Assembly: GCF_015352975.1 (NCBI RefSeq)
Contig: NZ_JACYIZ010000003.1
Coordinates: 310,001-374,000, forward strand
Length of the DNA stretch: 64,000 nucleotides
Source of the DNA: Aestuariimicrobium ganziense
GTDB lineage: Bacteria > Actinomycetota > Actinomycetes > Propionibacteriales > Propionibacteriaceae
Reading direction: 5' to 3'
Of the stretch, positions 34,048 to 41,490 are shown piece after piece (position 1 is the stretch's first letter; the number at the start of each line of letters is the position of its first letter). A program made the position numbers and the translations under genes. A model generated the notes under the pieces. That model was not told the DNA's origin, made no database searches, and saw only the letters and a program-made list of their open reading frames with translations.

Positions 34048-35397
34048 ATGCGCGGAGGTCCTGAGTCCGCTGACGGCGGTGGTGGTTTCGACCGTACCCC
34101 TCCCCAGGACGTCAACGCCGAGCAGAGCGTGCTCGGGGCGATGCTGATGAGCAAGGACGCGATCGCCGATGTGGTCGAGGTGATCAAGGGGCGCGACTAC
34201 TACCGCCCCGCGCACGAACTGATCCACGACGCGATCCTCGACCTGTACGGACGAGGTGAGCCGGCCGACCCGGTGACGGTGGCCGACGAGCTCTCCAAGC
34301 AGGGTCACCTGGGCAAGGTCGGTGGGCCGGTCTACCTGGTCGACCTGCTGCAGAGTGTGTCGGTGGCGGCCAACGCGAGCTACTACGCCGAGATCGTCCG
34401 CGACAAGGCGGTGCTGCGCCGGCTGGTCGACGCGTCCATCAAGATCGCCCAGTTGGGTTACACCGCCCAGGGCGAGGTGACCGACATCGTCGATGCCGCC
34501 CAGCAGGCGGTCTACGAGGTGAGCGAGGGCAAGACCAGCGAGGACTACCTGCCCCTCAGCGACCTGATCCAGCCGACCATCGACGAGATGGAGGCGCTGG
34601 AGTCGCGCTCGGGCCGGATGGCGGGGGTGCCGACCGGATTCATGGAACTGGACGAGCTGACCAACGGCCTGCACGCCGGGCAGATGGTCATCATCGCGGC
34701 GCGTCCGGCGGTGGGGAAGTCGACCCTGGCGCTCGACCTGGCCCGGGCGGCCTCGATCAAGAACCGGCTGACCTCGTGCTTCTTCAGCCTCGAGATGAGC
34801 AAGACCGAGATCGTCATGCGACTGTTGTCGGCCGAGGCGCTGGTCGGGCTGCACCAGATTCGCAACGGCACCATGAACGACTCCGACTGGGACCGTGTGG
34901 TGCGCAAGACCTCGACGATCAGTTCGGCGCCTCTGTTCATCGACGACTCCCCGAACCTGACCATGATGGAGATCAGGGCCAAGGCCCGCCGGCTCAAGCA
35001 GCGCCACGACCTCAAGCTGGTGGTGATCGACTATATGCAGCTGATGACCTCGGGCAAGAAGGTCGAGTCGCGCCAGCTCGAGGTGAGCGAGTTCAGCCGC
35101 CAGATCAAGCTGCTGGCCAAGGAACTCGAGGTGCCGGTCATCGCGCTCAGCCAGCTCAACCGTGGCCCCGAGCAGCGCACCGACAAGAAGCCGATGCTGT
35201 CGGACCTGCGTGAGTCGGGCTCGCTCGAGCAGGACGCCGACATGGTGATCCTGCTGCACCGCGAAGACCTCTACGACAAGGACTCACGCCCCGGCGAGGC
35301 CGACATGATCGTCGCCAAGCACCGCAACGGTCCGACCAAGACGGTGTCGGTGGCCTTCCAGGGGCACTACTCCCGCTTCGTGGATATGCAGCGATGA
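34048..35397 (+). CDS. dnaB: Replicative DNA helicase
   Basis: The 449-residue hexameric helicase has an N-terminal primase-interacting domain (QDVNAEQSVLGAMLMSKDAI), a linker helix, and a RecA-like C-terminal domain. That domain has Walker A ARPAVGKST (Lys224), Walker B LVVIDYMQLM and QLNRGPEQR followed by the SDLRESGSLEQDAD motif. No intein is present. It unwinds DNA ahead of the replication fork. GGGGAGGTG precedes the ATG. It is not beside rpsF, ssb, rpsR and rplI as in many genomes; here it stands alone after a long leader. Confidence 0.97.
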   Translation: MRGGPESADGGGGFDRTPPQDVNAEQSVLGAMLMSKDAIADVVEVIKGRDYYRPAHELIHDAILDLYGRGEPADPVTVADELSKQGHLGKVGGPVYLVDLLQSVSVAANASYYAEIVRDKAVLRRLVDASIKIAQLGYTAQGEVTDIVDAAQQAVYEVSEGKTSEDYLPLSDLIQPTIDEMEALESRSGRMAGVPTGFMELDELTNGLHAGQMVIIAARPAVGKSTLALDLARAASIKNRLTSCFFSLEMSKTEIVMRLLSAEALVGLHQIRNGTMNDSDWDRVVRKTSTISSAPLFIDDSPNLTMMEIRAKARRLKQRHDLKLVVIDYMQLMTSGKKVESRQLEVSEFSRQIKLLAKELEVPVIALSQLNRGPEQRTDKKPMLSDLRESGSLEQDADMVILLHREDLYDKDSRPGEADMIVAKHRNGPTKTVSVAFQGHYSRFVDMQR

Positions 35398-35553
35398 GTC
35401 TGGACACCTTGCGCTCACGCAGGTGCTGCTGTCGAGATGCAGCGAAGATGTCACGACTGCAGGTTCTATGTGTCATAAACGCCATGTGATGCTTTGGTAA
35501 ACTCTACGTTTTGCTTTGACAATGCGGCGAGAACCGATCGACCGGCGGCGAAA

Positions 35554-35567
35554 ATCAGTTAACTGAT
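35554..35567. promoter_or_regulatory. Perfect 14-bp palindrome ATCAGTTAACTGAT, probable MarR operator
   Basis: This is a perfect palindrome in an AT-rich patch 3 bp before a possible TTG start and 12 bp before the ATG of the monooxygenase gene. The AGTTAACT core resembles sites bound by MarR-family repressors, and a MarR gene is the second gene of the operon. Autoregulation is the natural reading. Confidence 0.6.
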
Positions 35568-35579
35568 ATTTTGAGCGGC

Positions 35580-36788
35580 ATGCGCGTCGTGGTGTGTGGT
35601 GGCGGTATCGGGGGCTTAGCTCTTGCTCAGGGGCTGGTGCGGCGTGGGCTCGAGGTCGTGGTCCTCGAGCGGGACGAGGACCTGGCGCAGACCGGGGGGT
35701 ACAAGCTGCACCTGGCTCCTGCGCCGTTGCGGGCGCTGGCTGATCTGTTGCCGGCGGATCAGATGGGCGAGTTGCTCGACCGGGCGGTGCGGACGACGGG
35801 GTTCACGTTAGCGGTCCGGGACCACCGCGCCCGGCTGCTGGTCCGTGCCCGCGAGGACGAGCAGGGGCAGTCGGTGGACGTGGACCGCATCACCTTGCGC
35901 CGGGCCCTGGCGGCCGGGCTCGGGGACCGTTTGCGCCTGGGGCAGCAGTGCGCGCGGTATACCGAGTCCGGGAACGGCGCGCACGTCGAGCTCGCCTCGG
36001 GTGAGCGGGTGGTCGGAGACGTGGTGGTCATCGCCGAGGGTGCGGGCTCGAGGCTGGCGCGGCAGCTCGCCGGTGCCCGCACCTGTTCATCAACTGGCCT
36101 GGTCGGTGTCGCCGGCCGGACCCTGGTCAGCGACCTGCCGCAGCGGGCGCAACAGATCGTCCGGGAGGACCCGCTGCTGGCGTTCGGGCCCGGAGGTGTC
36201 GGCCTGTTCGCCTCCTGGCACGCACCCGGTGCGGGTTCGGGGGCGCTCACGCCACCGATGGTGATCTGGGGCATGTTGACCGTGGCGTCCCGTCCCCCGG
36301 CCGGAGCCTCAGAAGACCTCGCCCGTGCCGCCGCCGGACTGCTGGCCCGGGCCCGATGGGCACCGGGCCTGGTCGACCTGCCCCGGCACGCCGCGCCGGG
36401 CACGGTCGCCTCCTTCCCGCTACTGGCGGCTGACCCCGGCCGGATCGCCCCGTGGGTGCCGCGACGGGTCACCGCCATGGGTGATGCTGCACACGCCATG
36501 CCACCCACCGGCGGCCAGGGCGCAGCGACCGCGATCCTCGACGCGCACCAGCACACCACCGTGCTCGCCGAGACCGCGGAAGGCCAACGAGAGCTCGGGC
36601 CGGCCCTGCAGGCCGCCGCGCACGAGATGCGGACCCGGTCCGCGACCGCTGTGCGGGAGTCGTTGGCGCCCCTGCGGTGGATCAAGGCCTCCGCCCACCC
36701 GGCCGGTACCGCCGCCACAACCCTGGCGATGCCGGCCGCTGCAGGCATCGCGGCGCTGACGCGGAGCCTCAGAGGGGCCGTGCGGTGA
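35580..36788 (+). CDS. FAD-dependent aromatic-ring-hydroxylase-type monooxygenase
   Basis: The 402-residue protein has the FAD motif VVVCGGGIGGLALAQGLVRR, VLERDEDLAQTGGYKLHL, and the second FAD motif VTAMGDAAHAMPPTGGQGAA with DG-like VIAEGAGS. It belongs to group A flavoprotein monooxygenases that hydroxylate aromatic compounds using NAD(P)H and O2. ATG 35580 is used, though TTG 35571 is in frame; neither has a clear ribosome site. It is coupled by a GTGA overlap to a MarR regulator, suggesting inducible detoxification or antibiotic modification. Confidence 0.85.
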   Translation: MRVVVCGGGIGGLALAQGLVRRGLEVVVLERDEDLAQTGGYKLHLAPAPLRALADLLPADQMGELLDRAVRTTGFTLAVRDHRARLLVRAREDEQGQSVDVDRITLRRALAAGLGDRLRLGQQCARYTESGNGAHVELASGERVVGDVVVIAEGAGSRLARQLAGARTCSSTGLVGVAGRTLVSDLPQRAQQIVREDPLLAFGPGGVGLFASWHAPGAGSGALTPPMVIWGMLTVASRPPAGASEDLARAAAGLLARARWAPGLVDLPRHAAPGTVASFPLLAADPGRIAPWVPRRVTAMGDAAHAMPPTGGQGAATAILDAHQHTTVLAETAEGQRELGPALQAAAHEMRTRSATAVRESLAPLRWIKASAHPAGTAATTLAMPAAAGIAALTRSLRGAVR

Positions 36789-37237
36789 GCGAGCCCACCC
36801 TGCCTCTGTGGGAGCTGGTGCAGACCTCACACGTCGTGACCCGCCAGTTCCGCGAGCTGTTCGCAACCCACGGGCTCACCCCCACCCAGTTCGGAGTCCT
36901 GGCCTGCCTGCGCGACGGTGATGACTTCACCAAGGCCCAGCTCGCCCGCGCGGTCATGGTCACCCCGCAAAGCATGGACCCGCTGATCGACAGCCTCCTC
37001 GCGCGCGGCCTCGTCGAGCGCGACGGCCCACCCGGGCGCGGGCGCCCGGCCGGCATCCGCATCACCGAACACGGCCGGTCAATCACCCAGCGAGCATCCA
37101 CCGACGTCGCGGCCCTCAACACCGCCACCCGCATCGGCATACCCGAACACCAGATACCCGAACTCGTCGACCACCTCAAGGCGATCCGCGAAGCCCTGAC
37201 CTCACAGCGCAGTCGGGCACCGCCCATTGCCCGCTAG
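36785..37237 (+). CDS. MarR-family transcriptional regulator
   Basis: The 150-residue winged-helix protein has LTPTQFGVLACLRDGDDFTK, recognition helix VTPQSMDPLIDSLLARGLVE and wing GPPGRGRPAGIRITEHG. The start is GTG in a 4-nt overlap with the monooxygenase stop. It probably represses this operon through the palindrome at 35554-35567 and is released by the monooxygenase substrate. Confidence 0.85.
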   Translation: MSEPTLPLWELVQTSHVVTRQFRELFATHGLTPTQFGVLACLRDGDDFTKAQLARAVMVTPQSMDPLIDSLLARGLVERDGPPGRGRPAGIRITEHGRSITQRASTDVAALNTATRIGIPEHQIPELVDHLKAIREALTSQRSRAPPIAR

Positions 37238-37481
37238 CAACGATGCCGCGAGCAGGGCGCTACTTGGCACAAGACCAGCGGGCAAGAGCCGGTCGTGCAA
37301 GGTTGACCGCTCTCGCCGCGCAGTCTGCGCTGCATCTCGACAGCTGCTGAACCGGCAGTCTGGCTGACGTCGTCGAGTCGGCGTTCTTGCTGAGTTGGGG
37401 TTGACGTGCAGAGGGCGTCCGTCGGGCGATCACTGGAGCATCAAGCCCCGCTCCAAGCCGCTCCCCACTGCTTCATGGTGG

Positions 37482-37758
37482 GTTCGTTGGCTCAGGGAAC
37501 CCAGTGCCCGACCGTCACACTCGCAGCGCCCGCCCAGATCGTCTCAAGTACGTACTGGTAGAACTTGCGAGGACCCTTCGAGTCGTTGCTCTTGCACCTG
37601 TTCTTGCTGACCTTCTTCATGGACACCACCTTCCCTTCGAGCGCCCGAAGTGGACACTCACTCAGCAGGCGGACGATGGAGAGAGCCAAGCACAGGGCTC
37701 CCGACACAACCGGGTGGCGTTCGAATCCACCGGCACTGGGATCCCTGAGCCAACGAAC
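37482..37758. mobile_element. MITE-like 277-bp element with 27-bp terminal inverted repeats
   Basis: Bases 37482-37508 and 37732-37758 are inverted copies matching at 26 of 27 positions; outer ends read GTTCGTTGGCTCAGGG. The element carries a 42-codon gene whose stop lies inside the left repeat. No transposase is present and I see no convincing target-site duplication. It could be a miniature transposable element, or a short gene unit bounded by structured repeats. The surrounding 37238-37855 stretch, lower in GC than its neighbours, holds no other gene. Confidence 0.6.
37492..37620 (-). CDS. 42-residue basic small protein inside the inverted-repeat element
   Basis: The protein has a Lys/Arg-rich N-terminus (MKKVSKNRCKSNDSKGPRK) and a hydrophobic, aromatic C-terminus (FYQYVLETIWAGAASVTVG then HWVP). 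Net charge is about +6. AAGGGAAGGTGG lies 8 nt before the ATG, a strong ribosome site. I do not recognise a family. A basic amphipathic small protein could be a membrane-active peptide or a DNA-binding remnant. Its codon use is less GC-biased than the neighbours. Confidence 0.5.
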   Translation of the reverse strand: MKKVSKNRCKSNDSKGPRKFYQYVLETIWAGAASVTVGHWVP

Positions 37759-37855
37759 GCAATCACCCTATCCGTCCCACAGGTGGGCGACCTACACTTC
37801 ACTCGTTCGCCGTGCCGAGCAGACTGGTACCCCCCGGGGCAGAGGAGGGAGCAAC

Positions 37856-38489
37856 GTGTCGATCTCCACCTTCCTCGCGGGACTGTCTGGGCCTGTCGTC
37901 TACGGCACCGTCGCGGGCCTCGTCGGACTGGAGAGCCTCGGTGTTCCGGTCCCGGGCGAGACCGGGCTGATCGCCGCCGCGCTGCTGGCCACCCACCCCG
38001 CCGCGCAGGTCAGTCTGGTCGGGGTGTTCGTGGCCGCTTGGGTGGGCGCTGTCGTGGGTGACAGCGTGGGCTATGCGATCGGACGACGTCTGGGGCCCGA
38101 GCTGTTCGTCCGACTGGGACGACGGTTCCCGCGCCATTTCTCTCCTGCGCACGTGGCCTGTGCCACCCACCTGTTCCAGCGTTACGGCGCGAACCGTCTT
38201 CGCTGGTAGGTTCGTCGCCCTGCTGCGGATCCTGGCCGGACCCCTGGCCGGGTCGTTGCGGCTGCACCACCGGCGCTTCCTGCTGGCCAACGCCATCGGT
38301 GCCGCGGCGTGGGCCGGCGCGATCACGCTGCTGGGCGGGCTGCTCGGCACGGCGGCGCAGTCGTGGGTCTCGGGCGTGGGGTGGGTGCTGCTGGCGGTGG
38401 TCGTCGTGGTGGCCCTGCTGGTCAGCCGCCGCCTGCACCGGATGTTCGAGGAACGGGTCGCCCAGTTCTCGGACGAGTCCCGCGGCTGA
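37856..38489 (+). pseudogene. DedA-family membrane protein, frameshifted
   Basis: The first part starts at GTG 37856 after GAGGAGGGAG and has VGLESLGVPVPGETGLIAAA, the DedA family's conserved E/P/G segment, then GDSVGYAIGRRLGPELFV. At about 38189-38195 the frame (RYGAN) ends at a stop 15 nt later, while the next frame continues with TVFAGRFVALLRILAGPLAG and further helices to 38489. The shift is equivalent to loss of 2 nt. DedA proteins are inner-membrane transporters or lipid scramblase-like proteins needed for envelope homeostasis. Sequencing error is possible. Confidence 0.8.
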
Positions 38490-38523
38490 GGACTCACGCC
38501 CAAGGACCCTGCCCTCTGCAGGA

Positions 38524-38541
38524 ACGTTCCCGCGGGAACGT
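38524..38541. repeat. 18-bp palindrome, copy 1 (ACGTTCCCGCGGGAACGT)
   Basis: This perfect palindrome lies in the 58-bp gap between the convergent DedA and hydrolase genes, so it could act as a hairpin terminator for both. An identical copy lies at 39912-39929. Confidence 0.7.
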
Positions 38542-38547
38542 CGCGCC

Positions 38548-39459
38548 TCAGGGCGCCAGGAACTCCACCACCCGCTTGACCGTCCGGTCGGCCCACAGGA
38601 TGCGGTGGTGCCCCAGCCCCGACGAGGTCTCGACCCGCGCGCCCGGCCACACCGCCGCCAGCCGATGCGCTCCTTCGACAGGGGTCTCGGGGTCGTCCAC
38701 GTCGTGCAGGAACAGCACCTCGGGCAGCAGACGCCGATGGGCCTCCACGGCGGGAATCAGGTTGAAGTCGCCCATGTCGAGGTCGAACTCGCGCTCGAAG
38801 CTGCTCAGCATGAGCCTCGCGGTGCGATCACCCCAGTGGAGTCGTCCCTTCAGCAGCCCGAGCATGTCGGTCACGTCGACCGACGGGGCCAGCAGCACTG
38901 CCTTCTCTGCCTGCAGGGGACGCTGCCCGTCATGGAGCAGTGCCAGCACCGAGGCCATCGCCCCACCAGAGTGGGCCACCACCCCGCGCACCGGCTCGTC
39001 CAGCCACTCACCCACCGCGAGCACGGCGTCGCGCAGGTCGGTGATCCCCGAGCGTCCGCGCCCGAACGAACCCGGCCCGGTCTCACCATGGCTGGGTGCG
39101 TCCCAGGCCAGCACCCGCATCCCGGCGTCGACCAGGGGCTGCACGTGCACCGCGTACTGCTGGTACCACCCCGACCAGCCGTGGACGAGCAGTACCGCCG
39201 GTCCCTCGCCCCAGCTGTGCACCCGCACCGGGGTGCCGCCGACTTCGACGACGCTCACATCACCCGTGCTCAGGCCGCGGTTGCGGCGCTCGAACGGTGG
39301 TGCGGCCGGCACCGACAGCCACAACTTCTGCGCCGCCCGGGCGGACAGCCCTGGGGCCACCCACTCCCCGATGCCGAACCCCAGGCGCATGCCGGTGAAG
39401 GCTGCGGCACGGGTTCCCCGGGCGAGTTGCTTGCGGAGCTGAGGAAGGGGATTCGGCAC
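38548..39459 (-). CDS. Alpha/beta hydrolase
   Basis: The 303-residue protein has a helical N-terminus and an alpha/beta hydrolase core: PAVLLVHGWSGW is the oxyanion region, VVAHSGGAMAS the nucleophile elbow with serine, and GLGHHRIL the catalytic histidine. It probably hydrolyses an ester or thioester in the cytosol. The GTG start follows TAGGCT by 7 nt, fitting a leaderless transcript. Substrate unknown. Confidence 0.8.
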   Translation of the reverse strand: MPNPLPQLRKQLARGTRAAAFTGMRLGFGIGEWVAPGLSARAAQKLWLSVPAAPPFERRNRGLSTGDVSVVEVGGTPVRVHSWGEGPAVLLVHGWSGWYQQYAVHVQPLVDAGMRVLAWDAPSHGETGPGSFGRGRSGITDLRDAVLAVGEWLDEPVRGVVAHSGGAMASVLALLHDGQRPLQAEKAVLLAPSVDVTDMLGLLKGRLHWGDRTARLMLSSFEREFDLDMGDFNLIPAVEAHRRLLPEVLFLHDVDDPETPVEGAHRLAAVWPGARVETSSGLGHHRILWADRTVKRVVEFLAP

Positions 39460-39514
39460 GCATGCGAGCCTAGCGCCGGGCAGGACTCCCCTCGGGCGGG
39501 GCTCCCCCTCGACC

Positions 39515-40570
39515 GTGCCTCAGCGGCGTCTCCCGGGAGGTCGCCGAGCCTGTGGGAAAACGATGCGGAAGTGTCAGCGGCGAGCGATGTGCTCGCGCGA
39601 GCTCACCCGGGTGGCTGGGCAGGTCGACGAGGACAAGCTCTGCGAACTCGCACTGGAGATGACGGCCAGTCAGGTCGCCAGGACGGTCTCGGCCTTCCGT
39701 ACCGCCGCAGGCACCAGGATCGACGCCGAACCCAAGCGCCGACTGTCGATGACCAGCCGTCCCGACGGCCTGGTCAGGATGACCGTCGTGCTTGCTGCCG
39801 AGGAGGCGGCCGTGGTCGAAGCGGCGATCGAGTCGGCGTCCCGCAGGGCGCAGGGATCGTCTCCGAAGGCCAGCTCCGGCACCGAGCCCGATGCCTCACT
39901 CCCGCTGGACGACGTTCCCGCGGGAACGTCCCAGCCACCTGAAACGGCCCCGACGAGCCACGACGTCGAGCACTCGATTCAGGCCCAGACCTGCCACATC
40001 GAGGGTCAGGGGCCGATCGAGGCCGCCACGGCGCAGCGTCTGGCCTGTACTGCCACCCTGCTCGGGGCCGTGGTCACCGCGTCCGGTGACGTGCTCGCCC
40101 TGGGACGAACCACCCGCCTCGCGACCCGTGCCCAACGTCGCGCACTCCGCATCCGCGACCGTTCCCGATGCCAGTTCCCCGGATGCAGCACCACCCACCA
40201 CCTGGACGCCCATCACCTCGTGCAGTGGTCGCAGGGCGGGCCGACCGACCTCGACAACCTCATCCTGCTGTGCCGACGTCACCACGTCTTCGTCCACGAG
40301 GGTGGGATCAGGCTGACCAGACAGTCGGGGACGACCGATCGCTTCGCCTTCGCCCTGCCCAGCGGCGAGCCGATCACCGGCACGTGGCGGGCGAAACACG
40401 ACCTGCCGATCTGGCTGCTGGCCGATGACCTCGCTCGAGCAATGGTCGTGGACGACCCAGCCAGCCCCGCCCGGATCTTCCCGCGCCACGCCGGCGCGGG
40501 GTTCAGCCTGCACGCCTGTGTCGAGGCGCTGTTCAACGCGGGACTGCCGCAGGTGGTGCCTGCCGCTTGA
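39515..40570 (+). CDS. DUF222/HNH endonuclease (13E12-like), probably 5'-truncated
   Basis: The visible product (351 codons from GTG 39515) has the latter part of a DUF222 domain (RELTRVAGQVDEDKLCELAL, then TASQVARTVSAFRTAAG), a variable low-complexity linker, and a C-terminal HNH nuclease. The nuclease has RCQFPGCSTTHHLDAHHLVQ, GGPTDLDNLILLCRRHH. Full-length relatives begin about 100 residues earlier, and the first ~30 codons here look unlike coding sequence, so the 5' end may be lost. These multicopy actinobacterial proteins often suffer recombination; role unknown. The linker contains the second copy of the 18-bp palindrome. Confidence 0.7.
   Translation: MPQRRLPGGRRACGKTMRKCQRRAMCSRELTRVAGQVDEDKLCELALEMTASQVARTVSAFRTAAGTRIDAEPKRRLSMTSRPDGLVRMTVVLAAEEAAVVEAAIESASRRAQGSSPKASSGTEPDASLPLDDVPAGTSQPPETAPTSHDVEHSIQAQTCHIEGQGPIEAATAQRLACTATLLGAVVTASGDVLALGRTTRLATRAQRRALRIRDRSRCQFPGCSTTHHLDAHHLVQWSQGGPTDLDNLILLCRRHHVFVHEGGIRLTRQSGTTDRFAFALPSGEPITGTWRAKHDLPIWLLADDLARAMVVDDPASPARIFPRHAGAGFSLHACVEALFNAGLPQVVPAA
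39912..39929. repeat. 18-bp palindrome, copy 2 (ACGTTCCCGCGGGAACGT)
   Basis: This copy is identical to that at 38524-38541 but lies within the coding linker of the HNH gene (encoding DVPAGTS). Symmetry continues one base further on each side here. Presence in both an intergenic and a coding setting suggests a dispersed palindromic motif. Confidence 0.7.
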
Positions 40571-40587
40571 GTGGGACGATCCTGTGC

Positions 40588-41481
40588 TCAGGCCTCACCG
40601 GGCCATTCGACGCCCGAGTCGTCCTTGCCGGCCTCGGCCCAGCGCTGCCGGACGTGGGTGACGACCTCCTCGGGCAGCGGGCCTCGTCCGACCACCTCGA
40701 CATTGCGGCGCAGGTTGTCGAGGTTGGTCGAGCCAGTGATCGCACACGACACCCCCGGGGCGAACGCAGCGAAGCGCAGCGCCAGGTCGAGGGGCTCGAG
40801 GTCGGTCTCGTAGGCCAGCACCTGCATCCGATCCCAGTAGGTCTCGCCGTACTTGCCCTCGGGACGGGTCTGGTCCAGCCACCAGGCGTTGGCCACGGGA
40901 CGCTTGGCGATCACGCCGAGACCACGCTCGGCCGCCAGCGGCAGCACGTTGCCCAAGCTCCACTGGTCAGCCACGTTGAGTGAGGTCTCCAGGCAGGCGA
41001 AGCGTCCCGACTCAGCGGCCCACTTCAGCGCGTCGTTCTCACCGCTGTAGGCCGCGAAACCGATCTTGCCCTCGGCCACCAGCTTGTCGAGTTCGTCGAT
41101 CAGGCCCGGGGTCTGCAGGTCGTCCAGCGAGCACGAGTGCAGGTGCATGACGTCGATGTGGTCGGTCTTCATCCTGGTCAGCGACAGCTCCACCGCCTCA
41201 CGCACGGCCTGGGCGGTCCAGTCCTCGACGCCGTCGACGCGGTGTCCGGTCTTGGAACTCAGCACGTACTCGTCGCGGCGGTCGGCGATGTAGCGGCCGA
41301 TCCGCTCCTCGCTCTGGCCGTAGCAGTGGGCGGTGTCGATCAGGGTGATGCCGGCGTCGAGCACGCCGTTGAGCAGGCGTCCCACCTCGGCGTCGTCGAG
41401 TAACTTGTTGCCGATCTGGCTGGCGCCCAACCCCAGCACGCTGACCTCGAGGCCGGTTGAACCGTATGCACGTGTCTCCAT
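40588..41481 (-). CDS. Aldo/keto reductase
   Basis: The 297-residue TIM-barrel protein has GSTGLEVSVLGLGASQIGN, the active-site Asp and Tyr in ITLIDTAHCYGQSEERIG, the lysine in VLSSKTGH, the histidine in VMHLHSCS, and the cofactor loop AITGSTNLDNLRRNVE. It should be an NADPH-dependent carbonyl reductase or sugar dehydrogenase. TAGGGT and 6 nt precede the ATG (leaderless). The stop is 18 bp from the convergent HNH gene. Confidence 0.9.
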   Translation of the reverse strand: METRAYGSTGLEVSVLGLGASQIGNKLLDDAEVGRLLNGVLDAGITLIDTAHCYGQSEERIGRYIADRRDEYVLSSKTGHRVDGVEDWTAQAVREAVELSLTRMKTDHIDVMHLHSCSLDDLQTPGLIDELDKLVAEGKIGFAAYSGENDALKWAAESGRFACLETSLNVADQWSLGNVLPLAAERGLGVIAKRPVANAWWLDQTRPEGKYGETYWDRMQVLAYETDLEPLDLALRFAAFAPGVSCAITGSTNLDNLRRNVEVVGRGPLPEEVVTHVRQRWAEAGKDDSGVEWPGEA

Positions 41482-41490
41482 GATTCGACC

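Noticed and set aside
37715..37735. tRNA-like T-arm (GTTCGAATCCACC)
   Set aside because: The stem does not pair properly and no anticodon arm, D-arm or acceptor stem is present. It falls inside the inverted-repeat element.
37827..37842. GTACCCC-CC-GGGGCAG before dedA as a further CstR-type operator
   Set aside because: It has three mismatches from the consensus and does not overlap a convincing -10 box; it sits just before the dedA ribosome site. I do not count it in the regulon.
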